Shown piece after piece: positions 1 through 5,870 of a stretch of 8,191 bases of DNA. The DNA comes from an uncultured Lachnospiraceae bacterium (GTDB taxonomy: Bacteria > Bacillota_A > Clostridia > Lachnospirales > Lachnospiraceae). Position numbers and translations under genes: made by a program. The stretch lies in NCBI GenBank assembly GCA_910585655.1, contig CAJUFW010000003.1:41410-49600 (forward strand), written 5' to 3'. Every line of letters starts with the position of its first letter. Positions within the stretch are counted from its first letter, which is position 1. A model generated the notes under the pieces. That model searched no databases and was not told the DNA's origin. It saw only the letters and a program-made list of their open reading frames with translations.

Positions 1-2048
1 ACTTCCTTGCAGGTTTCGTTCCGGCAGACCAATTTGTTTCCTTTTTCCAGTAAAACATCCCCACATTTTGGGCATTTCTGACCGGACGGCTTCTGCCAGG
101 TCATAAAATCACATTCCGGACTGTTCTCACAGGAAAAAAAGCGTCGTCCCTTTTGTGTCTTCCGAATCACGACCTCTCCGCCGCATTGCGGGCATGCCAC
201 GCCGATTTTTTCCAAATATGGCTTGGTAAAACGGCAGTCCGGAAAACCAGGGCAGGCAAGGAACTTGCCATGTGGTCCATATTTGATCACCAGCTTACGT
301 CCGCAGACTTCACATGGGACGTCCGTTACCTCGTCTTCGATTTTAATTTTTTCCAGTTCCGTATTCGCCCGCTTCACTGCTTCTTCCAAATCCGGATAAA
401 AATTACGTACTACCGTTTTCCAGTTGACATCGCCGCTTTCTACTCCATCCAAAAGGCTTTCCAGATTGACGGTAAAGTTCACGTCTACAATCACCGGAAA
501 GGCTTCCTTCATGATGTTGTTGACGACTTCTCCCAACTCGGTGACAAAAAGGTTTTTATTCTCCTTTGCCACATAGCGTCTGGCAAGAATCGTCGTAATC
601 GTCGGCGCGTAGGTACTAGGACGGCCAATCCCCTGCTCCTCTAAGGCGCGTACCAGAGAAGCCTCTGTAAAATGAGCCGGCGGCTGGGTAAAGTGCTGCT
701 GCCCGGACAGCTCCGAAAGCGTCAGTTCCTCCCCCTGCTCTAAAGCCCCGTTCCAGCTTCCTTCCTCCATCTTGTCCTCATCGCTCATATAGACGGTCAT
801 AAAGCCGGAAAACAGCAGCTTCGAGGCAGCGGAAGTAAAACGATACGCTCCGGCTGCAATACGGATGTTCGTCGTCTCATAACGAGCCGGCTGCATCCGG
901 CTGGCAATAAAACGCTTCCAAATCAACTGATACAGCCGAAACTGATCTCTTGCCAAAGAATCCTTTATTTTGGTCGGGGTCATATCCGAATAAGTCGGAC
1001 GGATTGCCTCGTGCGCATCCTGGATCTTTTTCCCCTTTCCCTGGCTCTGATTTCCCGAAGCCACATATTCTTTTCCGTAGTTGGCTTCGATAAACGTCTT
1101 TGCCGCAGCGTCCGCTTCCTCGGAAATCCGGGTAGAATCCGTACGCAGATAAGAAATAAGACCGATCGTCCCATGTCCCTTAACATCGATTCCCTCGTAG
1201 AGCTGCTGAGCAATCCGCATCGTCTTTTGTGTGGAAAAGTTCAATACCTTGGACGCCTCCTGCTGAAGCGTGCTGGTCGTAAACGGCAACGGCGCCTTTC
1301 GCGTCCGCTCTCCTTTTTTGATTTCCTCCACTACAAAACGCTCTCCCGCCAGCTCCTGTTTTAACTTTTCTAACTCCTTGCCGGAAGAAATAGGGCTTCG
1401 TCCTTTTGCCCCTCCGTAAAACTGGGCTACAAGCGGCTTTTTATTTCCCTTTTTCAGAAGCTGCGCCTCTAACGTCCAATATTCCTCCGGAACAAAGGCG
1501 CTTATTTCTTCCTCTCTGTCACAGATGATCCGCAACGCTACCGACTGCACCCGTCCGGCAGAAAGCCCCCGCTTGACCTTCGTCCAAAGCAAAGGGCTGA
1601 TGCTATAGCCCAGCATCCGATCCATAATCCTTCTTGCCTGCTGGGAATCTACCAGGTTCATATCAATTTCTCTGGCGTTTTTGATAGAAGCCTTAATCGC
1701 GTTTTTTGTAATCTCGTTAAAGGTAATCCTTGCATATCGGCTCTCCTCTAACTTCAGCGCCTGAGACAGATGCCAGGAAATCGCTTCTCCCTCCCGATCC
1801 GGGTCCGTCGCCAGATAAACCTTATCTGCTTTCTTTGTCTCCTTCCGCAGCTTCGCCAACAGCTCTCCCTTTCCCCGGATCGTGATATACTTCGGTTCAA
1901 AATCCTGGCTGGGATCTACCCCCATCTGACTTTTCGGCAAATCCCGTACATGCCCGTTTGAGGCAAGCACCTCATAATTACTTCCCAGAAACTTCTTGAT
2001 TGTCTTTGCCTTTGCCGGCGACTCTACGATTACCAAATACTTCGGCAT
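1..2048 (-). CDS. topA: DNA topoisomerase I (type IA), missing only its extreme C-terminus
   Basis: Type IA topoisomerase: relaxes negatively supercoiled DNA by cutting one strand through a 5'-phosphotyrosine link and passing the other strand. The frame is open from the start to the window edge, 682 codons. It begins with the TOPRIM domain (VIVESPAKAKTI, Glu9; ATDPDREGEAISWHL, Asp82/Asp84/Glu87). The core has GLSAGRVQSVALR, PFTTSTLQQEAS, the active-site motif GLISYLRTDST with catalytic Tyr300, and QDAHEAIRPTY. Three four-cysteine zinc ribbons follow (Cys579/582/599/605, 619/622/640/646, 659/662/675/680). B. subtilis TopA is about 690 residues, so probably only a few are lost beyond the left edge. 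An in-frame ATG lies two codons upstream (2054), but GGAGGA abuts it directly; it sits six bases before the ATG at 2048, which is therefore chosen. It lies 82 bases after dprA with no terminator visible between them, so it is probably co-transcribed with comM and dprA. Confidence 0.97.
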   Translation of the reverse strand, partial: MPKYLVIVESPAKAKTIKKFLGSNYEVLASNGHVRDLPKSQMGVDPSQDFEPKYITIRGKGELLAKLRKETKKADKVYLATDPDREGEAISWHLSQALKLEESRYARITFNEITKNAIKASIKNAREIDMNLVDSQQARRIMDRMLGYSISPLLWTKVKRGLSAGRVQSVALRIICDREEEISAFVPEEYWTLEAQLLKKGNKKPLVAQFYGGAKGRSPISSGKELEKLKQELAGERFVVEEIKKGERTRKAPLPFTTSTLQQEASKVLNFSTQKTMRIAQQLYEGIDVKGHGTIGLISYLRTDSTRISEEADAAAKTFIEANYGKEYVASGNQSQGKGKKIQDAHEAIRPTYSDMTPTKIKDSLARDQFRLYQLIWKRFIASRMQPARYETTNIRIAAGAYRFTSAASKLLFSGFMTVYMSDEDKMEEGSWNGALEQGEELTLSELSGQQHFTQPPAHFTEASLVRALEEQGIGRPSTYAPTITTILARRYVAKENKNLFVTELGEVVNNIMKEAFPVIVDVNFTVNLESLLDGVESGDVNWKTVVRNFYPDLEEAVKRANTELEKIKIEDEVTDVPCEVCGRKLVIKYGPHGKFLACPGFPDCRFTKPYLEKIGVACPQCGGEVVIRKTQKGRRFFSCENSPECDFMTWQKPSGQKCPKCGDVLLEKGNKLVCRNETCKE

Positions 2049-2130
2049 TTCCATTCCTCCTGCCACTTTCCATTCATTTTCCGTTACGGCATCTTTTATC
2101 CGCCGCCCTGCCTTGCATTAAAAGCGAGGT

Positions 2131-3219
2131 CTATATCGCCACATAGCAGTCCATACTGACCTGCCTGGCGCAGCCCTTTAATTCCAGCTTTAATAAAATA
2201 TTGAAAACCTCCTGCCATTCCAGACCGCTTTCCCGCTGGATTTGACCGAGGTGCTTAGGTTCCAAACGTAAACAAGCATACACTATTTTCTCAGTGGTTT
2301 CAAGTAAAATTTTCGGAACCTGTCCGGAATCTAAGCGAACACCCACTTCAAAATCATAATCCGAAAGGATATCCTCTACGCCCGTCACCAGCTTGGCGCC
2401 GTTTTGAATCAGATGATGACAGCCCTCACTTAAAGCATCTTCGGGGCGTCCTGGAACCGCATAAATGTTGCGCCCCTGCTCTAAGCCAAACTCTGCCGTA
2501 ATCAGAGAACCGCTGCGTTTTCGCGCCTCTATCACCAAAACTCCGTCCGAAAGCCCGCTGATGATTCGGTTCCGCTGCGGAAAATAGGCAGGCAGCGGCG
2601 ACGTCCCCGGCGGATATTCCGACAAGATTCCGCCACGCTCTGATACCTGCCCGAACAAGCGGCTGTTTTCCTTTGGGTAGCAGACGTCTACTCCACAGCC
2701 CAGTACCCCATATACATCTCCTCCTGCTTCTACGGCTCCCTGCAGAGCCGCTCCGTCGATTCCTAGCGCCAACCCGCTGACGACACCGGCTCCGGCTTCT
2801 GCCAGTTCGCGTCCTATTCGCCTGGCAAACGCCCTTCCCCGCTCCGAACAGGCTCTTGCGCCGACTACCGCAAGACGGCGACTTAGATCACCTGCAGGCT
2901 CCGGCAACCGTCCCCGGTAATACAACCCGCCCGGCGGTGAATAAATCTCCTTTAAACAGACTGGATACCCCTCCTCCTCGCAGCAGCAAAAGAAAATCCC
3001 TTTTTGTTCATAACGACTTAGCCGTTCTAAAAGCTCCTCTTTGTCCGGCAGCCACAGCCCTTCTTCGGATACCTCCCGATCCAGTACATAAGCGCGGTAA
3101 ATCTCCTCTATCGTTCCATATTGACGCAGCAACGCCGCCCGTCTGTTCCGTAGCCCGCTCTCTGCCAGCCACAGCCAATATAGTCTTTTTTCCTGTATTT
3201 CTGTTTTCTTTATTCCCAA
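2131..3219 (-). CDS. dprA: DNA-processing protein DprA (Smf)
   Basis: DprA binds incoming single-stranded DNA in the cytoplasm during natural transformation and loads RecA onto it; it is also widespread in bacteria not known to be transformable. The 362-residue product has an N-terminal SAM-like helical region (about 12-75) and then the Rossmann-fold DprA domain (about 85-290). Family motifs are VVGARACSERG, VVSGLALGIDGAA, GVLGCGVDVCYPKEN, LSEYPPG, FPQRNRIISGLSDGVLVIEA, SGSLITAEFGLEQGR and YAVPG. A C-terminal winged-helix-like region of about 55 residues ends the protein, starting near ILLETTEKIVYACL. The start is a TTG inside the last codons of comM, a 10-base overlap, with GGTGA about seven bases upstream; no ATG occurs near the N-terminus, so translational coupling to comM is likely. 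A segment often written G-(S/T)-N-x-L in relatives reads GCHHL here (266-270). Family assignment is certain; the exact start is less so. Confidence 0.96.
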   Translation of the reverse strand: MGIKKTEIQEKRLYWLWLAESGLRNRRAALLRQYGTIEEIYRAYVLDREVSEEGLWLPDKEELLERLSRYEQKGIFFCCCEEEGYPVCLKEIYSPPGGLYYRGRLPEPAGDLSRRLAVVGARACSERGRAFARRIGRELAEAGAGVVSGLALGIDGAALQGAVEAGGDVYGVLGCGVDVCYPKENSRLFGQVSERGGILSEYPPGTSPLPAYFPQRNRIISGLSDGVLVIEARKRSGSLITAEFGLEQGRNIYAVPGRPEDALSEGCHHLIQNGAKLVTGVEDILSDYDFEVGVRLDSGQVPKILLETTEKIVYACLRLEPKHLGQIQRESGLEWQEVFNILLKLELKGCARQVSMDCYVAI

Positions 3220-4784
3220 AACTGTTTCACCACTCCCCGATAATGGATTGCTTCGCTTAGATGTTCTTCCCTAATCTGTCTGCTTTCCTCCATATCGGCA
3301 ATGGTACGGGCTATCTTCAATATTCTATGATAAACTCTCGCACTTATGCCAAAGCAGGCAAAGGCTTCCTCTAATAGCTTTGTTTCTGCCCTTCCCAACG
3401 GACAGTAGCGTTCTACCTGTCTCCGATTCATCCGGCTGTTATACGCAATCCCTTCTTCCTCAAAGCGTTCCTTTTGGATCTGCCAAGTACGTATGACCCG
3501 CGTTCGGATCGTCTCGGAAGACTCCGCAGACGTTTTAGAGGCTGCGCCGCCGATTTCCGTCCAGGAAACAGGCTCTACCGAAGCAACCAAATCCATCCGC
3601 TCCAGCAAAGGGGTGCTGATCCGGTTTAAATACCGCCTTACTTCCGCTTCGTTGCAGCGGCAGCGGCTCCGATCCGGATAGTACCCGCAGCGGCAGGGAT
3701 TCATCGCCGCTATCATTAAAAAATCGGCTGGATACGTCACCGTTCCATAAGCGCGCGATAAGGTGATCTGCTGTTCCTCTAACGGCTGGCGCAGCATTTC
3801 TACCGTCTCCGGACGAAACTCAGCCAGTTCGTCCAAAAACAGCACTCCCTGATGCGCAAGGCTGATTTCCCCAGCTCGCGGAATCCGTCCGCCTCCTGCC
3901 ATCGCCGCCTTGCTGATACTATGGTGCGGAGATCGAAAGGGACGCTCCCATACCAAATACTGTTCTTCGTTTAAAAGCCCTGCGGCGCTGTAAAGACGGG
4001 ACAGTTCTAGCTGCTCCTTGCCGCTTATCGGCGGAAGAATCCCTGGAATACAGTTTGCCAACATCGTTTTCCCGCAGCCGGCGTTTCCAATCATCAAAAG
4101 ATTATGCCTGCCGCTGACGGCTACCTCAATAGCACGCTTTATGCCCTGCTGCCCTGCCACATCCGCAAAATCCGCCCACTCTGCTTCCTCTCTTTTTTTT
4201 CGCTCTTTTTCTGCTTCTTTTGTATCGCTTTGCTGTCTCGTTTTCTTTTCGGCAGCAAAAAAGACTCCGGTTTCTTTTTCCGCAAGCAGTTCTGCCGCCT
4301 CCTGTAACGATCCGACACCGATAATTCCTATATCCGGCAATACGGATGCCTCTTTTACATTCTCCTTCGGAATGATACAGTACCTCCATCCGGCGGCACG
4401 AGCGGCACAAACCATCGGCAGGATACCGGGAACCCGCTTTACGCTTCCGTCTAAGCCAAGCTCTCCTGCCAACATCGTCTGCGCCAGTTTTTTTGGGGAA
4501 AGGGAAATCATAGAGGATAGAATCGCTACGGCAATCGGCAGATCAAAGGCGTTCCCCTCCTTTCTGACATTTGCCGGCGATAAATTGATACAAATACGCT
4601 GTGGCTTCATCGGATAACCGGAATTATAAAGGGCGGATCGCACCCGTCCTCCTGCCTCTTTTACCTGACCGGACAGATCGCCTAGCATCTCAAACGCCGG
4701 AAAGCCGTTCCGCACGTCCGCTTCTACACCAACCGGTATTCCGTCCATCCCGTATAACGCCACGCTATGAATACAATGAACCAT
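3210..4784 (-). CDS. comM: YifB/ComM family AAA+ ATPase (Mg-chelatase-like)
   Basis: ComM/YifB proteins are hexameric AAA+ motors related to the magnesium-chelatase subunit ChlI. In naturally transformable Gram-negative bacteria ComM acts as a helicase promoting branch migration during recombination of incoming DNA; its role in Clostridia is unproven. From the ATG at 4784 the protein has 524 residues: a Lon-protease-like N-terminal domain (INLSPANVRKEGNAFDLPIA), a very charged linker (about 178-205), then the AAA+ domain with Walker A GNAGCGKT, PFRSPHHSIS, Walker B VLFLDELAEF and MNPCRCGYYPD followed by CRC. The last of these may bind metal through its Cys pairs. A C-terminal helical Mg-chelatase domain ends the protein. 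A TTG at 4799 would add five residues (LQKKI); I prefer the ATG because SVALYGMDG then lies at the usual distance from the start. Its own ribosome binding site (GAAGAAG) is weak, while a strong one serves a short overlapping frame upstream. First gene of the comM-dprA-topA operon. Confidence 0.94.
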   Translation of the reverse strand: MVHCIHSVALYGMDGIPVGVEADVRNGFPAFEMLGDLSGQVKEAGGRVRSALYNSGYPMKPQRICINLSPANVRKEGNAFDLPIAVAILSSMISLSPKKLAQTMLAGELGLDGSVKRVPGILPMVCAARAAGWRYCIIPKENVKEASVLPDIGIIGVGSLQEAAELLAEKETGVFFAAEKKTRQQSDTKEAEKERKKREEAEWADFADVAGQQGIKRAIEVAVSGRHNLLMIGNAGCGKTMLANCIPGILPPISGKEQLELSRLYSAAGLLNEEQYLVWERPFRSPHHSISKAAMAGGGRIPRAGEISLAHQGVLFLDELAEFRPETVEMLRQPLEEQQITLSRAYGTVTYPADFLMIAAMNPCRCGYYPDRSRCRCNEAEVRRYLNRISTPLLERMDLVASVEPVSWTEIGGAASKTSAESSETIRTRVIRTWQIQKERFEEEGIAYNSRMNRRQVERYCPLGRAETKLLEEAFACFGISARVYHRILKIARTIADMEESRQIREEHLSEAIHYRGVVKQFWE

Positions 4785-4812
4785 AATCTTCTTCTGCAAT
4801 ATCCAAAATCAT
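4765..4812 (-). other. Possible 15-codon leader frame overlapping the comM start
   Basis: An ATG at 4812 is preceded by AGGAAGG at good spacing (six bases), much better than anything before the comM start. The frame reads MILDIAEEDYGSLYS and stops with TAG inside the beginning of comM, about 17 bases past the comM ATG. It could recruit ribosomes that then reinitiate at comM. However, the predicted transcription start falls around 4822, inside this ribosome binding site, so the site may be incomplete in the mRNA. Too short for coding statistics; low confidence. Confidence 0.25.
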
Positions 4813-4828
4813 ACAAATCCTTCCTGTT

Positions 4829-4857
4829 ATTATAACATAGCTTCACCAAAAATACAA
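4829..4857 (-). promoter_or_regulatory. Vegetative-type promoter of the comM-dprA-topA operon
   Basis: Read on the minus strand, TGTTATAAT gives a perfect extended -10 element (TATAAT at 4834-4829). TTGTAT at 4857-4852 is a partial -35 element, exactly 17 bases away. The expected start is near 4822. It overlaps the divergent ylmC promoter. Confidence 0.7.
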
Positions 4858-4874
4858 TCCCTGCATACTATAAT
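4845..4874 (+). promoter_or_regulatory. ylmC promoter, resembling sporulation sigma-K sites and also carrying TATAAT
   Basis: AC at 4845-4846, then 17 bases, then CATACTATA at 4864-4872 fits the B. subtilis sigma-K pattern (AC, about 17 bases, CATANNNTA). CATACTA alone also equals a sigma-G type -10, but no matching -35 is present. The same bases contain TATAAT (4869-4874), a vegetative -10, but without a good -35 at 17 bases. The implied start near 4880 leaves just enough room for the ylmC ribosome binding site. The site is clear; which sigma factor reads it is inference. Confidence 0.5.
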
Positions 4875-4887
4875 CATAAGAGTGCTA

Positions 4888-4900
4888 AAGGAGGTTCCTA
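4888..4900 (+). repeat. Copy 1 of a 13-base ribosome-binding-site repeat (ylmC)
   Basis: AAGGAGGTTCCTA, identical to the sequence before nrdR. AAGGAGG is the Shine-Dalgarno element, five bases before the ylmC ATG; the final A is the first base of that start codon. AGGA and TCCT within it are complementary, so a tiny hairpin over the ribosome binding site is possible. Confidence 0.6.
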
Positions 4901-5148
4901 TGCGTCTGTCAGAGCTACGCGACAAAGAGGTCATTAACGTCCGGGACTGTGAACGCCTAGGGCATGTCTGCGACCTGATTTTCGATGAAAAAACTTGCTG
5001 TATTTTAAGCCTGATCGTCCCAGGACCATGCAAATGTTTCGGGCTGCTTGGCTGTGATTATGAATACATCATTCCCTGCCGCTGTATTTGCCAAATCGGC
5101 TGTGATATTATCCTTGTAGACGTCAAAACCGATGAAATCCGAAACTGA
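4900..5148 (+). CDS. ylmC: YlmC/YmxH family sporulation protein (PRC-barrel), cysteine-rich
   Basis: Small 82-residue single-domain protein of the PRC-barrel fold, the YlmC/YmxH family found in endospore formers; its molecular role is unknown. Family features are the start MRLSELRDKEVINV, the central LIVPGPCKCFGLLG, the EYIIP strand and the closing QIGCDIILVDV. No signal peptide or membrane segment is visible. It holds eleven cysteines (17, 24, 33, 34, 44, 46, 52, 60, 62, 64, 68), about 13 percent of residues, far above what I recall of B. subtilis YlmC; Cys60 stands where relatives often have Trp after the IP pair. The ATG at 4900 is chosen for its perfect AAAGGAGG five bases upstream; an in-frame GTG at 4882 lacks such a site. 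It diverges from comM and lies upstream of nrdR, within the sporulation sigma-gene neighbourhood. Confidence 0.88.
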   Translation: MRLSELRDKEVINVRDCERLGHVCDLIFDEKTCCILSLIVPGPCKCFGLLGCDYEYIIPCRCICQIGCDIILVDVKTDEIRN

Positions 5149-5149
5149 T

Positions 5150-5176
5150 GCGGCGCCCTCCGCCTTCTTTTTTCCC
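5150..5176 (+). terminator. Weak candidate terminator after ylmC
   Basis: Directly after the ylmC stop codon, GGCG (5152-5155) and CGCC (5161-5164) can pair around a five-base loop, followed by TTCTTTTTT. The stem is only four pairs, though all G-C, and the T-run is good. It would separate ylmC from the nrdR promoter just downstream. Confidence 0.4.
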
Positions 5177-5182
5177 CTTTAT

Positions 5183-5211
5183 TTGACATTCTTGTACAGT
5201 TGTAGTATGAT
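5183..5211 (+). promoter_or_regulatory. Near-consensus vegetative promoter of nrdR
   Basis: TTGACA at 5183-5188, exactly 17 bases, then TATGAT at 5206-5211, one mismatch from the sigma-A consensus. Expected start near 5218, giving a leader of about 45 bases. I see no clear NrdR-box palindrome pair around it. Confidence 0.85.
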
Positions 5212-5246
5212 GTCTAACAGATTATGAGGAAAACTCAACTATCCAG

Positions 5247-5259
5247 AAGGAGGTTCCTA
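5247..5259 (+). repeat. Copy 2 of the 13-base ribosome-binding-site repeat (nrdR)
   Basis: AAGGAGGTTCCTA, identical to the copy at the ylmC start. Here AAGGAGG lies nine bases before the ATG at 5263, which decides that start over the in-frame ATG at 5224. Confidence 0.6.
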
Positions 5260-5262
5260 CCA

Positions 5263-5715
5263 ATGAAATGTCCTTTTTGCGGAAAAGAAAACACCCGAGT
5301 CATTGATTCCCGTCCGGCGGAGGATAGCTATTCGATCCGCAGGCGCCGTCAGTGCGACTTTTGCAGCAAACGCTTTACCACCTACGAAAAGGTAGAGACA
5401 ATTCCCCTTGTCGTAATCAAAAAAGATCTAGGGAGAGAACCTTATGACCGTTCTAAGATCGAATCCGGTATCTTTCGTTCCTGCCATAAACGACCTATTT
5501 CCGTCGATCAGATAGGCGCCCTGGTAGACGAGGTAGAAAATACGATTTTTAACCTGGAGGTCAGCGAAGTTCCAAGCAGCACCATCGGAGAAATCATCAT
5601 CGACCGGCTGAAAAATCTCGATCCGGTAGCCTACGTTCGTTTTGCCTCTGTTTATCGGGAATTTAAAGATATCAATACGTTTATGGACGAATTAAAAAAG
5701 TTCCTGGATAACTAA
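5263..5715 (+). CDS. nrdR: Transcriptional repressor NrdR
   Basis: NrdR is a cytoplasmic repressor of ribonucleotide reductase operons; it senses dATP/ATP through an ATP-cone domain and binds NrdR boxes through a zinc ribbon. The 150-residue product is full length for the family (B. subtilis NrdR is 152). It opens with the zinc ribbon MKCPFCGKENTRVIDSRP, with Cys3/Cys6 and Cys31/Cys34 as ligands and an arginine-rich IRRRRQC stretch. It continues with FTTYEKVE and an ATP-cone domain (about 46-136) containing PLVVIKKDLGREPYDRSKI, VSEVPSSTIGEIIIDRL and VAYVRFASVYREFKDINTF. The ATG at 5263 is chosen because it gives the canonical MKCP start and follows a strong ribosome binding site; the in-frame ATG at 5224 would add 13 non-conserved residues. 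nrdR lies near sigG in many Clostridia. No strong terminator separates it from sigG, 155 bases downstream. Confidence 0.97.
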   Translation: MKCPFCGKENTRVIDSRPAEDSYSIRRRRQCDFCSKRFTTYEKVETIPLVVIKKDLGREPYDRSKIESGIFRSCHKRPISVDQIGALVDEVENTIFNLEVSEVPSSTIGEIIIDRLKNLDPVAYVRFASVYREFKDINTFMDELKKFLDN

Positions 5716-5743
5716 ATATTTCCACTCCTTCTTTTTTTCTGGC

Positions 5744-5776
5744 TGGTATAATTTTATTTTAAAAAGCACATTCTTA
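5744..5776 (+). promoter_or_regulatory. Candidate sigG promoter elements
   Basis: TGGTATAAT at 5744-5752 is a perfect extended -10 element for the vegetative sigma factor, though without a good -35. The same bases include GTATA (5746-5750), which resembles the -35 of forespore sigma factors. It is followed after 18 bases by CATTCTTA (5769-5776), a partial match to the sigma-G -10 type (CATAMTA). I found no convincing sigma-F -10 (GGNAANANTR). sigG must have a promoter somewhere in 5716-5870 or depend on read-through from nrdR; which element is used cannot be told from sequence. Confidence 0.35.
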
Positions 5777-5787
5777 TAAAAGAACCA

Positions 5788-5819
5788 AACGCATAGCCGA
5801 TTCACACGGCTACGCCGTT
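5788..5819 (+). promoter_or_regulatory. Hairpin in the sigG upstream region
   Basis: TAGCCG (5794-5799) pairs perfectly with CGGCTA (5807-5812) around the loop ATTCACA. After one mismatch, one more C-G pair and a bulged C, AACG (5788-5791) pairs with CGTT (5816-5819), giving eleven pairs. No T-run follows on the plus strand, so it is not a usual terminator for nrdR. It lies between the candidate promoter and the sigG ribosome binding site and may be a leader structure. Confidence 0.4.
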
Positions 5820-5870
5820 CCCTAAAAACAGTTCTAAAGAACTTCAACATTGGACGGAGGTTAGTTAAGA

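Noticed and set aside
153..644. 163-codon open frame on the plus strand
   Set aside because: It lies antisense to topA, whose catalytic core and zinc ribbons are unmistakable; the frame has no ribosome binding site or recognisable domain.
2049..2130. Small gene or terminator between dprA and topA
   Set aside because: Only a 14-codon frame without a ribosome binding site and no stem with T-run; best read as an operon spacer.
4018..4617. 199-codon open frame on the plus strand
   Set aside because: It is the mirror of the comM AAA+ gene. Its low-complexity Ser/Phe/Ala composition is what GC-rich antisense frames give.
5716..5745. T-run at 5732-5738 as an nrdR terminator
   Set aside because: No G-C stem precedes the run, so it does not qualify as an intrinsic terminator.
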